Shown here: in pieces, positions 28,568 to 36,912 of the stretch | Layout of the letters: every line of letters begins with the position of its first letter | Position numbering within the stretch: the stretch's first letter is position 1 | NCBI RefSeq assembly: GCF_015223355.1 | Contig: NZ_JADFFK010000006.1 | Coordinates: 214,119 to 278,118, forward strand | Length of the DNA: 64,000 bases | Direction of reading: 5' to 3' | Source: Salipiger mangrovisoli | GTDB taxonomy: Bacteria; Pseudomonadota; Alphaproteobacteria; Rhodobacterales; Rhodobacteraceae | Notes under the pieces: generated by a model | What the model saw: the letters and a program-made list of their open reading frames with translations, nothing else | Database searches by the model: none | What the model was told of the DNA's origin: nothing | Made by a program: the position numbers and the translations under genes

Positions 28568-29575
28568 TTGAAACAGGTAACGATCAAAGCGCCGGGCGGC
28601 CTCGACAATCTCGTTCTCAGCGATGTTGCGGAGCCCGCGGCTCCCGGCGCGGGCGAGATAACCGTGCGCCTGCATGCCAGCTCGCTCAACTACCACGACT
28701 ACCGGGTCTGCGCCATCGAGGGTGCCCTGCCGGACGGCCGGATCCCGATGGCCGACGGTGCTGGCGTGGTCGAGGCGGTCGGCGCAGGTGTCGAGGACTT
28801 CGCGGTCGGCGACGCCGTCGTTTCGGGCTTCTTCCCGGAGTGGCAGACCGGCGATGACCGGCCCAGCGATTTCTCGACCACGCCGGGCGACGGGCGCGAC
28901 GGCTACGCGCGCGAGCGGGTGACGCTGCCCGCCACCTGGTTCACCCAGGCGCCCGAGGGCTGGAGCCACGCGGAAGCGTCGACGATCACCACCGCCGGCC
29001 TGACCGCCTGGCGCGCGCTGGTGGTCGACGCCGGAATCAAGGCGGGCGACACAGTTGCCGTGCTGGGCACCGGCGGCGTGTCGATCTACGCACTGCAGCT
29101 CGCCAAGGCGATGGGTGCCACGGTGATCGCGACCTCGTCTTCGGACGCCAAGCTCGAGCGCCTGCGCGACCTTGGGGCGGATCATGTCATCAACTACCGC
29201 AGCACGCCCGAGTGGGGTGAAGAGATGCGCCGTCTCACCGGTGGGCGCGGAGTCGACATCGTGGTCGAGGTCGGCGGTCCGGCAACGTTGGCGCAATCCA
29301 TCGTCGCGGGGCGCCCAGGGGCGCATATCGCGCTGATCGGTGTGCTCACCGGGCGCTCCGGCGAGATCCCGACGGCGCTGCTGATGGCGCGCCAGCAGCG
29401 CCTGCAGGGGCTGATCGTCGGCTCGCGCGCGCAGCAGATCGACTTCGTCCGGGCGCTCGAGACACTGAAGCTGCGCCCGGTGATCGACCGCAGCTTCGCG
29501 CTGGCCGATCTCGCCGAGGCCTTCCGTTACCAGGAAAGCGGTGCGCATTTCGGCAAGATCTGCGTGAGCATGTGA
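28568..29575 (+). CDS. MDR-family NAD(P)H oxidoreductase, quinone reductase-like
   Basis: A 335-residue medium-chain dehydrogenase/reductase. The N-terminal GroES-like domain has LHASSLNYHDYRVC. The Rossmann motif is VAVLGTGGVSIYALQLAKAM near residue 159, followed by ATSSSDAKLERLRDLGADHV. The structural zinc Cys cluster is absent, pointing to the quinone/enoyl reductase subgroup. The start is TTG at 28568 with AAAGG seven bases upstream; no suitable ATG is nearby. It lies on the same strand as the carnitine operon but after two hairpins. Its role there is unknown. Confidence 0.85.
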   Translation: MKQVTIKAPGGLDNLVLSDVAEPAAPGAGEITVRLHASSLNYHDYRVCAIEGALPDGRIPMADGAGVVEAVGAGVEDFAVGDAVVSGFFPEWQTGDDRPSDFSTTPGDGRDGYARERVTLPATWFTQAPEGWSHAEASTITTAGLTAWRALVVDAGIKAGDTVAVLGTGGVSIYALQLAKAMGATVIATSSSDAKLERLRDLGADHVINYRSTPEWGEEMRRLTGGRGVDIVVEVGGPATLAQSIVAGRPGAHIALIGVLTGRSGEIPTALLMARQQRLQGLIVGSRAQQIDFVRALETLKLRPVIDRSFALADLAEAFRYQESGAHFGKICVSM

Positions 29576-29581
29576 GCCTGC

Positions 29582-29607
29582 GGTGGTCCTCGGCCCGGGG
29601 GACCACC
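29582..29607 (+). terminator. Hairpin after the MDR oxidoreductase
   Basis: GGTGGTCC (29582-29589) pairs perfectly with GGACCACC (29600-29607) around a G+C-rich loop, seven bases after the stop codon. It marks the right end of the carnitine-type island. Confidence 0.6.
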
Positions 29608-29668
29608 ATGCGGCGGAGCGCCAGACCTTTCACAGCGGTTTCCACCAGTCACTGCGGCGTGGCACTTG

Positions 29669-29684
29669 TTGTACATACGTGCAA
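29669..29684. promoter_or_regulatory. TetR-type operator upstream of the hydroxyacid dehydrogenase
   Basis: TTGTAC-ATAC-GTGCAA is a 6-4-6 inverted repeat with one mismatch, 34 bases before the dehydrogenase start. A near-identical element lies at 33992-34007 next to the TetR gene, and the context TGTTGTAC...AAATC is shared. It is the predicted site of the TetR protein encoded at 34.1 kb. Confidence 0.55.
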
Positions 29685-29718
29685 TAAATCGGCTGTCGTA
29701 TGAAAGGGAGAAAAGCCC

Positions 29719-30675
29719 ATGCCCGCGCAACCACCCATCCTTGGCGTCTATCTCAGCGCAACGGCGGATCTCGATGCGCTCTACGGAGAGGCCCTGCGCG
29801 CCTGCGCAACGGATGTCGTCCTGCGCCGCCCCCCTGAAATCGACCGTCCCGAGGACGTTCGCTTCGCGATCTGCTGGGAGCCGGGGGAGGGGGCCTTTGC
29901 GCCCTATCCGAACCTCGGTCTGGCCATGTCGGTGGCCGCGGGCGTCGATGCTTTGCTGGCGCATCCCGGCGTGCCCGGAGATGCGGCCATCGCGCGGGTG
30001 CGCGATCCGCATCAGGCCGAGTTGATGGCCGGCTACGCGGTGCATGAGGTGCTGCATTACGAACGCGGCTTTCCCGAAATGGCGGCCAATGCCAGGCAGG
30101 CGCGGTGGGCGCCGCTTCGGATGCGGGCACCGGCCTCGGTCCAGATCGCGGTGCTGGGGCACGGGACTATGGGACGGGCCGTCGTGACGGGGCTGCGGGC
30201 CGTGGGCTTCTCGGTTCGGGTGGCCTGCCGCAGCGAACCGGCGGAACAGCTTCCGGGCGTCGCCTATCTCTCCGGCCCGGATGCCGCGGCCCGTGCGGCC
30301 GAAGGCGCGCAGTACCTCGTCAACGTGCTGCCGCTGACCGCCGAGACCGAGAATGTCCTGAATGCCGAACTCTTCGCCCGGATGGCGCCGGGCGCGCGTC
30401 TGGTGCAGATCGGTCGCGGCGAACACCTCGTCGAAGGCGATCTCGAGGCGGCGCTGGACAGCGGCCAGTTGGCGGCCGCGACGCTGGATGTCTTCCGCGA
30501 GGAGCCGCTGCCCCCCGAGCACCGCTTCTGGCAGGATGCGCGGCTAAGGATCACCCCGCATGTCGCCAGTGACTCGCTGCCGGAGGTTGTGGCGGAGCAG
30601 GTGGTCGAGACCGCGCGTGCGCTGCGTGACGGTCAGCCCATGGCCTATGCCGTGGATCGCGCGCGCGGCTACTGA
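29719..30675 (+). CDS. GhrA-like D-2-hydroxyacid dehydrogenase
   Basis: A 318-residue D-isomer 2-hydroxyacid dehydrogenase of the glyoxylate/hydroxypyruvate reductase A subgroup. The Rossmann motif is IAVLGHGTMGRAVVTGLRAV near residue 142. The catalytic Arg segment is LVQIGRGEHLVEGDLEAAL, the Glu segment is LDVFREEPLPPEH and the catalytic His is in RITPHVASDS. It reduces a 2-oxo acid with NAD(P)H or works in reverse. It shares a predicted operator with the amino-acid transporter and TetR/aminotransferase unit, so a 2-oxo acid made by the aminotransferase is a possible substrate (inference). Confidence 0.9.
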   Translation: MPAQPPILGVYLSATADLDALYGEALRACATDVVLRRPPEIDRPEDVRFAICWEPGEGAFAPYPNLGLAMSVAAGVDALLAHPGVPGDAAIARVRDPHQAELMAGYAVHEVLHYERGFPEMAANARQARWAPLRMRAPASVQIAVLGHGTMGRAVVTGLRAVGFSVRVACRSEPAEQLPGVAYLSGPDAAARAAEGAQYLVNVLPLTAETENVLNAELFARMAPGARLVQIGRGEHLVEGDLEAALDSGQLAAATLDVFREEPLPPEHRFWQDARLRITPHVASDSLPEVVAEQVVETARALRDGQPMAYAVDRARGY

Positions 30676-30709
30676 CCGGGCTGGACTGCCCCCCGGGGGC
30701 GGAGCGGGC

Positions 30710-31540
30710 TCAGCTCCCGCTCGGAACCCGCGCTTCGAGCCAACGCAAGACCAGTGTCAGCGTGCCGCTCAAGCACAGGTAAATGGCGATCAGCAGCAGC
30801 AGCGGCTCGTAGGTCAGATAGGTTGCCTGCCGCACGCGGGTGATCACCGCGTAGAGGTCGGTCACGGTGATCGTCGCCACCAGCGGCGTCGCCTTCAGCT
30901 GCAGGATGATCTCGCCCGCCAGCGTTGGCAGCGCACGGTGCACGGCGCGCGGGAACCACACCCGACGGAACACCATCATCCGCGGCATGCCGAAGGCGCG
31001 CGCCGCCTCCAACTCACCGCGCGGCACCCCGGCAAAGGCGCCGCGCATGACCTCGCCCTGATAGGCGGCGAAGGAGAGCGTCAGCGTCAGAAAGCCGTAG
31101 GGCCAGGCCTGCCGCAGGTAGGGCCAGAGCCAGGAGCCACGGATTTCCGGGAACTGCGCGAAGAGCGCGCCGAGCCCGTAGTAGATCAGCCAGAGCTGCA
31201 GCAGCAGCGGCGTGCCGCGGATCACCGTGCAGAAGCCGGTGGCCAGCCAGCGCAGCGGCGCCGGGCCGGTGACCTGCACCGCACCGAGCGGCAGCGCCAG
31301 CGCAAAGCCCGCGGCGACGCTGGAGACGAGCAGCGCCAGGGTCACCAGCAGACCGTGGCCGATCTTCGGCAGGTAGCCGGGCAGCCAGCTCCAATCCATC
31401 TGGGTGATGATCGCAGTCAGAGCCGCGAGCGCCAGCCCGGCCATGACCAGGCGGTGCGGCATCAGCAGCGGTGCGAGGCGTGCGCGCAGCGGCAGCGCGG
31501 GAGCGGGGCGGATCGGGGTGTCGATGTCGATGTCGGGCAT
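30710..31540 (-). CDS. Polar amino-acid ABC transporter permease, HisM-type
   Basis: A 276-residue permease of the His/Glu/Gln/Arg/opine three-helix family. A 50-residue N-terminal extension precedes GHGLLVTLALLVSSVAAGFA. The family EAA loop is PRGELEAARAFGMPRMMVFR. It is last in the four-gene transporter operon and converges on the hydroxyacid dehydrogenase gene with a 34-base gap. It starts 10 bases after the other permease. Confidence 0.92.
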   Translation of the reverse strand: MPDIDIDTPIRPAPALPLRARLAPLLMPHRLVMAGLALAALTAIITQMDWSWLPGYLPKIGHGLLVTLALLVSSVAAGFALALPLGAVQVTGPAPLRWLATGFCTVIRGTPLLLQLWLIYYGLGALFAQFPEIRGSWLWPYLRQAWPYGFLTLTLSFAAYQGEVMRGAFAGVPRGELEAARAFGMPRMMVFRRVWFPRAVHRALPTLAGEIILQLKATPLVATITVTDLYAVITRVRQATYLTYEPLLLLIAIYLCLSGTLTLVLRWLEARVPSGS

Positions 31541-31550
31541 GTCGCGCTCC

Positions 31551-32270
31551 TCAGGCGGCGGCCGGCAGGCCGCGGCGCGCGCGCCGCTCGAGCCAGCGCA
31601 GGCCGAGGTTCGAGATAAGGGTGAGCGCGAGGTAGAGCAGCCCGGCGGCGATGAAGAACAGGAAGTACTCGCGGGTCGCGGCGGCGGCCTGCTTGGTCAC
31701 CAGCGTCAGCTCGGAAAAGCCGATGACGGCGAGCAGCGCGGTGTCCTTGGTGGCGATCATCCACAGGTTGGCCATGCCGGGCAGCGCGTGCGGCGTCATC
31801 GCCGGGAGGGTCACCCGGCGCAGCACCTTGAGAGGCGACATGCCGAAGGCCAGCGCCGCCTCGATCTGTCCGGGCGGCACGGCGCGGATCGCGCCGCGGA
31901 TCACCTCGGTGGCGTAGCCGCCCTGCACCAGTCCGATGACGAGGATGCCGGCGCTGAGACCGTCGATGTCGATGCCCTCGCGCCCCATGGCGCCCATCAG
32001 CTTGTTCAGCAGGTCGGTGCCCACGTAGTAGAACAGCAGCATCAGCACGAGCTCGGGCACGGCGCGGATGAGCAGCGTGTAGATCTCGGCGATGTCGCGC
32101 AGAACGCGCCCGCCGTAGAGCTTGGCGGTCGCGCCGAGCAGACCGATGACGAGTCCGAGCAGATAGCCGCCTGCCGCCAGTTCGACCGAGCGCAAGAACC
32201 CGGCGAGAAGCGCGCCGCCCCATCCCGGTGAGGAAAGTGCGAGCAGGCTGAAATCCATTGCGTCGATCAT
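31551..32270 (-). CDS. Polar amino-acid ABC transporter permease, HisQ-type
   Basis: A 239-residue permease of the HisQ/ArtQ family with four to five helices. FLRSVELAAGGYLLGLVIGL is the first conserved helix and PPGQIEAALAFGMSPLKVLR the ATPase-docking EAA loop. It forms the membrane heterodimer with the adjacent permease. Start ATG 32270. Confidence 0.92.
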   Translation of the reverse strand: MIDAMDFSLLALSSPGWGGALLAGFLRSVELAAGGYLLGLVIGLLGATAKLYGGRVLRDIAEIYTLLIRAVPELVLMLLFYYVGTDLLNKLMGAMGREGIDIDGLSAGILVIGLVQGGYATEVIRGAIRAVPPGQIEAALAFGMSPLKVLRRVTLPAMTPHALPGMANLWMIATKDTALLAVIGFSELTLVTKQAAAATREYFLFFIAAGLLYLALTLISNLGLRWLERRARRGLPAAA

Positions 32271-32302
32271 CGTGCGGCCGTGTCCCGTGTCGTTGAAGTG
32301 TG

Positions 32303-32332
32303 CCGGGCCGCGACGCTGGTGTCGCGGCCCGG
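32303..32332 (-). terminator. Intra-operon hairpin downstream of the binding-protein gene
   Basis: A perfect 12-base-pair stem (32303-32314 with 32321-32332) closes a six-base loop, in the 71-base gap between the binding-protein gene and the permease genes. Such hairpins protect or attenuate mRNA so that the binding protein is made in excess over the membrane subunits. Confidence 0.6.
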
Positions 32333-32341
32333 GAGGTCGGC

Positions 32342-33118
32342 TCAGCTGCCGTAGATGTCGAGGCCCTCGAAGTAGGGCTCGGACAGCGCGTCATAGGTGC
32401 CATTCTCTCGGATCGCCGCGATGCCGGAGTTCACCCGATCAAGCAGTTCGGTGTCCTCCTTGCGCAGGCCCACACCGACGCCGTGGCCGAGGATCGACGG
32501 GTCGCTCTCGACCGCGCCACGGTACTCGCAGCAGGCGGCGCCGGCGTCGCTCTCGAGGAAGGGCATCAGCGCCAGCATGTCACCGACCACCGCGTCGATG
32601 CGGCCCGCCGCGAGGTCTTGCAGTTCCTCGTCCACCGTCGGGTAGCTGCGGATGTCCGCGGCGGTCTCGGCGAAATGCGCGCGGGCATAGGTTTCGTGGA
32701 TGGTTCCCACCGAGACGCCGAGATAGGTGCCATCGACGCCCTCGGGGGTGGGCTGGACCTTGCTGTCCTTCAGGGCGATCACGCCGGTCGGCGTGTCGTA
32801 ATACTTGTCGGAAAAGGCGATCTGCTTGGCGCGCTCCTCGGTGATGCTCATCGAGGCGACGATCATGTCGATCTTGCCGGTGTTGAGCGCCGGGATGATG
32901 CCGTCCCAGGCCACCGGGGTGATCACGCAGTCGGCTTCGATCTCGGCGCAGAGCGCATCGGCGAAGTCGATCTCCCAGCCGCTCCAGGTGCCGCTCGAGT
33001 CGGGGCTGTAGAAGGGCGGATAGGGCTCGGCGGCGATGCCAACCTTGTAGGGCTCCGCGAGGGCCGGTGCGGCGAGCGCGGCGGCGGCTGTGGCGGCGAG
33101 CGCGAGTGTCTTGAACAT
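32342..33118 (-). CDS. Amino-acid ABC transporter substrate-binding protein
   Basis: A 258-residue periplasmic binding protein of the lysine/arginine/ornithine (ArgT/HisJ-like) class. The Sec signal MFKTLALAATAAAALAAPAL is cleaved after LAEP-proximal Ala (about residue 21). The mature protein begins YKVGIAAEPYPPFYSPDSSG. MIVASMSITEERAKQIAFSD is the conserved ligand-binding segment. Basic amino acids or opine-like compounds are likely ligands. The nearby AruH-like aminotransferase would fit arginine or a relative. Confidence 0.92.
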   Translation of the reverse strand: MFKTLALAATAAAALAAPALAEPYKVGIAAEPYPPFYSPDSSGTWSGWEIDFADALCAEIEADCVITPVAWDGIIPALNTGKIDMIVASMSITEERAKQIAFSDKYYDTPTGVIALKDSKVQPTPEGVDGTYLGVSVGTIHETYARAHFAETAADIRSYPTVDEELQDLAAGRIDAVVGDMLALMPFLESDAGAACCEYRGAVESDPSILGHGVGVGLRKEDTELLDRVNSGIAAIRENGTYDALSEPYFEGLDIYGS

Positions 33119-33154
33119 GGTGTCTCCTCTGTTGGTTTTCTTGGTGCGGGGCGG

Positions 33155-33928
33155 TCAGGCGATCGAGCGGATGAACTGCTGCAGGTGCGGCGAGCGCGGA
33201 TCGCCGAAGATCTGCTCGGGCGGGCCTTGTTCCTCGATGCGGCCGTCCTTCAGGTAGACGACGTGGCTGGCCACATCTCGCGCGAAGCCCATCTCGTGCG
33301 TGACGAGGATCATCGTGCGCTTCTCGGCGGCGAGGTCGCGGATCACGTTGAGCACCTCGCCGACCAGCTCGGGGTCGAGCGCCGAGGTCGGCTCGTCGAA
33401 GAGCATCGCCAGCGGCTCAACCGCCAGCACCCGCGCGATGGCGCAGCGCTGCTGCTGGCCGCCGGACAAATGGGCGGGGTAGGCATCTTCCTTCTCCGCG
33501 AGCCCGACGCGGTCGAGCACCTGCCGGGCGCGGGCCACGGCCTCGTCGCGGGGCATGCCCAGCACTTGCACCGGCACTTCGATCACGTTGCCGAGCACGG
33601 TGCGGTGGGGCCACAGGTTGAAGTTCTGGAACACCATGCCGAGCTGCGCCCGGATGCGCTGCAGCTGCCTGCGGTCCGCCGGTTCCAGCCCGCCGTCACG
33701 GGTGGGGCGCATGGCGTAGGCCTCGCCGTGGATGGCAATTTCGCCGGCGCTGGGGGTCTCGAGCATGTTGATGCAGCGCAGCATGGTGGACTTGCCCGAT
33801 CCGGAGCCGCCGATCACCGCCACCACGTCGCCGGGGCGGGCGGTGAGCGAGATGCCCTTGAGCACCTCGAGGCGTCCGAAGTGCTTGTGCAGGTCGCGGA
33901 TCTCTACCGCCGGCGTGGCGTCGTTCAT
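33155..33928 (-). CDS. Amino-acid ABC transporter ATP-binding protein, HisP-type
   Basis: A 257-residue ATPase of the polar amino-acid uptake family. It has the Walker [16 protein letters not shown], signature [15 protein letters not shown], Walker [17 protein letters not shown] and switch His in [10 protein letters not shown]. It is the first gene of the minus-strand transporter operon and is read divergently from the TetR gene. A TetR-type palindrome lies 63 bases upstream of its start. Confidence 0.94.
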   Translation of the reverse strand: MNDATPAVEIRDLHKHFGRLEVLKGISLTARPGDVVAVIGGSGSGKSTMLRCINMLETPSAGEIAIHGEAYAMRPTRDGGLEPADRRQLQRIRAQLGMVFQNFNLWPHRTVLGNVIEVPVQVLGMPRDEAVARARQVLDRVGLAEKEDAYPAHLSGGQQQRCAIARVLAVEPLAMLFDEPTSALDPELVGEVLNVIRDLAAEKRTMILVTHEMGFARDVASHVVYLKDGRIEEQGPPEQIFGDPRSPHLQQFIRSIA

Positions 33929-33991
33929 GGCTGTCCCTCTGCCGAATCCGGGCCCTCCCGAACGGCTGCATCCCTTGCAATTTCTTCGCTG

Positions 33992-34007
33992 TTGTACGAA
34001 TGTAAAA
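33992..34007. promoter_or_regulatory. TetR-type operator in transporter-TetR intergenic region
   Basis: TTGTAC-GAAT-GTAAAA is a 6-4-6 inverted repeat with one mismatch. It lies in the 155-base region between the transporter ATPase gene and the TetR gene, and matches the element at 29669-29684 in sequence and flanks. Autoregulation and control of both flanking units are predicted. Confidence 0.55.
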
Positions 34008-34083
34008 CAAATCTCGACGAGGAAGTCAAAGTGACCATACGGAATGCGCGAGACATGATGCTTTCGGCGGCGGGAGGCCGGGT

Positions 34084-34746
34084 GTGACCCGGCGTGCCTA
34101 CAACCGCCTGTCGCAGGACCGTCGCCGCACCGACCTGCTGGAGGCGACGCTCACCTGTGTCGCCGATCTCGGGCTTGACCGGGCCGGGGCGCGGCAGATT
34201 GCCGAGCGGGCCGGGGTCTCGGCCGGTCTGATCCGGCACTACTTCCCGTCGAAGGACGAGATGGTGCGCGCCGCCTACGCCTACCTGATGGGCCAGATGA
34301 CCGCCGCCGCCGAGGATTCCGGGGCCGGGGACGCGCTGTCGCCCGAGGCGGCACTGGCGGAAGTCATCGCGGCCAACTTCGCGCCGCCGAGCCTCTCGGG
34401 GGTGAAGGTCTCGCTCTGGGCCACCTTCGTGGGCCGGGTGCGCGTCGATCCGGCCTATGCTGACATCCACCGCGAGGGCTACCGCGAGTTCCTCGACCTG
34501 CTCGAGGCGCGCATCCACCCCGTGCTGGTGGCGCAGGGCTGCCCGGCGGACCCGGCCCGGTGCAAGCATCTCGCCATCGCGCTCAACGGGCTGATCGACG
34601 GTCTGTGGATCGAGGGCTCGCTCGGCCACGGGCTCTATGACGCGCGGCGGCTCCCGGCCATCGCGCTCGCCGCTGCCGAGGGAATCCTGCGGCTGCCCGA
34701 CACCACGCTGACGCGCCACCTGGCGCTCGAAGACGAAAGGAGCTGA
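34084..34746 (+). CDS. TetR-family regulator, BetI-like
   Basis: A 220-residue TetR regulator. The HTH (TDLLEATLTCVADLGLDRAG, then AERAGVSAGLIRHYFPSKDE) covers residues 17-65. The ligand domain resembles BetI in its core (KVSLWATFVGRVRVDPAYAD). The start is GTG at 34084 with GGAGG-like sequence upstream. It is followed one base later by the aminotransferase and is divergent from the ABC operon. The effector is presumably the amino acid or its oxo acid. Confidence 0.9.
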   Translation: MTRRAYNRLSQDRRRTDLLEATLTCVADLGLDRAGARQIAERAGVSAGLIRHYFPSKDEMVRAAYAYLMGQMTAAAEDSGAGDALSPEAALAEVIAANFAPPSLSGVKVSLWATFVGRVRVDPAYADIHREGYREFLDLLEARIHPVLVAQGCPADPARCKHLAIALNGLIDGLWIEGSLGHGLYDARRLPAIALAAAEGILRLPDTTLTRHLALEDERS

Positions 34747-34747
34747 C

Positions 34748-35950
34748 ATGCGGTATGCCGCGATCACCGAACGCCTGCGCACCCTCGGCGGAGACAAGTG
34801 GGCCGTGCACAACGCGGCCCGCGCCCGGCGCGATGCGGGCGAGGACATCCTCGAGCTGACCATCGGCGAGCCGGACATCGCCCCGGACTCCGCGCTGATC
34901 GAGCGCTGCGTGACGTCGTTGCGCGCGGGGCGCACGCAATACTCCAACGGGCGCGGCGAGCCCGGGCTGGTCGAGGCGCTGGTCGAGGCCTACCGCCCGC
35001 GCCATCCGCAGATCGGGCCCGAGAACGTGTTGTGCTTTCCCGGCACGCAGACCGCGCTCTTCGCGGTCATGCTGGGGCTGGTGGGGCCGGGCGAGGGGGT
35101 GCTGATTGGCGATCCCTATTATGCCACCTACGAGGGCGTGGTGTCCGCCGCCGGAGGCCATGTGCAGCCGGTGCCGTTGCGTATGGACCGGGATTTCGTG
35201 TTGCAGCCCGCCGACCTGCGCGCCGCCATCACGCCCGAAAGCCGGGTGCTGCTGCTCAACACGCCACACAATCCGACCGGCGCTGTGATCGACCGCGAGA
35301 CGCTCGAAGAGCTGGGGACGATCTGCGCCGAGCACGATCTCTGGATCGTCTGCGACGAGGTCTATGCCGAACTGATCTTCGAGGGCAGCTTCACCTCGCC
35401 GCTGGAGATCGCCGCACTGCGCGAGCGCGTCGTGGTGGTTTCGTCGATCTCCAAGAGCCACGCCGCCACCGGCTTCCGCAGCGGCTGGGCTATCGGCCCG
35501 GCGGAGTTCTGTGCCGCGCTGCTGCCGGTTTCGGAGACGATGCTCTTCGGCAACCAGCCCTTCATCGCCGACATGACCGAGGCGGCGCTGCGCGGCGACT
35601 TCGACACCTCGACGCGGATGCGCGAGGCCTTCGGGCGGCGCGCGCGGATGCTCTGCGCGCGGCTGAACGCGGTGCCGGGACTATCGGCGCAGATGCCGCG
35701 CGGCGGCATGTTCCTGATGCTCGACGTCTCCGGCACCGGGCTCAACGGTGACGCCTTCGCTTGGCGGCTGCTCGAAGAACAAGGTGTCGCGGTGATGCCG
35801 GGCAGCGCCTTCGGCAGCAACGGCGACGGGCTGGTGCGGGTCGCCCTGACGGTCCCCGATGCCAAGCTGGAAGACGCGGCACGGCGCGTTGAGGCGCTCA
35901 GTGCAGTACTGTCTGGGCGCGGCGTCGCCGGAGCAGCGGTGGCGCAGTAG
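34748..35950 (+). CDS. PLP-dependent aminotransferase, AruH-like
   Basis: A 400-residue fold-type I class I aminotransferase. LNTPHNPTGAVIDRETLEEL and WIVCDEVYAELIF bind PLP. The Schiff-base Lys is in VSSISKSHAATGFRSGWAIG. The pattern (ILELTIGEPDIAP, TQYSNGRGEPGLVEALVEAY) resembles arginine:pyruvate transaminase AruH. Coupling to the TetR gene and the divergent basic-amino-acid-type transporter supports a role in catabolism of an imported amino acid. The exact donor is unproven. Confidence 0.88.
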   Translation: MRYAAITERLRTLGGDKWAVHNAARARRDAGEDILELTIGEPDIAPDSALIERCVTSLRAGRTQYSNGRGEPGLVEALVEAYRPRHPQIGPENVLCFPGTQTALFAVMLGLVGPGEGVLIGDPYYATYEGVVSAAGGHVQPVPLRMDRDFVLQPADLRAAITPESRVLLLNTPHNPTGAVIDRETLEELGTICAEHDLWIVCDEVYAELIFEGSFTSPLEIAALRERVVVVSSISKSHAATGFRSGWAIGPAEFCAALLPVSETMLFGNQPFIADMTEAALRGDFDTSTRMREAFGRRARMLCARLNAVPGLSAQMPRGGMFLMLDVSGTGLNGDAFAWRLLEEQGVAVMPGSAFGSNGDGLVRVALTVPDAKLEDAARRVEALSAVLSGRGVAGAAVAQ

Positions 35951-36399
35951 AACGCGCGCCACCTTTGGGAGTCTGCACATGGGTGAGATTGCGCCAAATT
36001 AGAACCCAATAGATCACATAGTTTGGCTCTGTCCGATGCCCTCAAGGATCGTCCGATCTCAGACACTGCTGGCACTCTTCCTGGTCGCAATGATCTGCGA
36101 CTTGAGATTGGTGGCCTTGCATGATGAACCTGCCGTTTGCTGATCCCTCATTCAATACGAGGCCCTGCCGGTGGAATACCTCGCCGGTCGGCGAATGCAC
36201 GGAAACGACGACCACGTGGAGCAACGGCGGGCCTATGTCCCAGACGCCAGAGATGGAGAATGGCGCTTCCGGAAAGGCGGCCAGCGGGTGAAGATCATCA
36301 AGAACACCGAAGACGGCGGCAAGCTCAAGATGGGTGCCGAAATCGTGGCTTCCGAGAACAAAAAGACGAGGCGACCCCATGGAGTGGTCCGGGTTGAAT
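35951..36399. other. Non-coding stretch left of the transposase remnant
   Basis: No convincing gene is seen. Short open frames exist on both strands, including one on the plus strand from 36171, but none has a good ribosome binding site or recognisable family. The sequence is less G+C-rich in places. It probably contains the outer, decayed part of an insertion element. Confidence 0.4.
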
Positions 36400-36857
36400 G
36401 CTGATGCATGGTCGGCCATCGATCTGCTGGGATGAAGACCTCGGGCGCCGGCACCCGGTATCCAAGAGCGCGATGCGGCCGAGCGGTGTTGTAGCGCTTG
36501 CGCCATTGTTCGATGAGGAGTTGCGCCTCCCTCAACGAGTTGAAGACCTCGCCATTCAGCAGCTCGTCTCGAAAGCGCGCCGGGCCGCGCTGGATGAAGA
36601 GGTCCGTCAGGGCGTCCAGGACATCGGTGGAGTTCAGCCGCCTGTCGACACGGATCATCCCGCGTATATTCATCGAGGGTGTTGAGCGTCCGGTACGCCC
36701 GGCCGTCATTGGTCCGGTCCTGCATGAAGCCACAGGACCAGACGTGGTTGGGGTGCTCGGGCTTCAGCCGCACGGAGGAGCCATCGCCTAGCCAGAGCCG
36801 GCCATCTTCCCGGCCCTGGGGCGGCTTGCGCTGCGTGGATGGGTGCTGGCCGAGCAC
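36400..36857 (-). pseudogene. IS3-family (IS407-like) transposase remnant
   Basis: Integrase-core sequence is split over two frames. PNHVWSCGFMQDRTNDGRAY and TLNTLDEYTRD (first catalytic Asp region) are in one frame. The shift comes near 36660, and IRVDRRLNSTDVLDALTDLF is in the other. RGP then joins ARFRDELLNGEVFNSLREAQ directly, skipping about 45 residues that carry the SDNGPEF Asp and the CESFN Glu. The tail RYNTARPHRALGYRVPAPE is typical. Frameshift plus internal deletion of two DDE residues leave it inactive. Terminal repeats were not found. Confidence 0.8.
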
Positions 36858-36912
36858 GGCGAGACGCGCTGGCTACGTCGCGCCCGGAAGCCCGCTGTCG
36901 CAGCCCGCGAAC

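Noticed and set aside
32300..34087. A 595-codon plus-strand frame
   Set aside because: It is antisense to the amino-acid binding protein and ATPase genes, both of which have clear motifs.
36171..36404. A 77-codon frame next to the transposase remnant
   Set aside because: It is short, without a good start signal or family, and lies in decayed insertion DNA.
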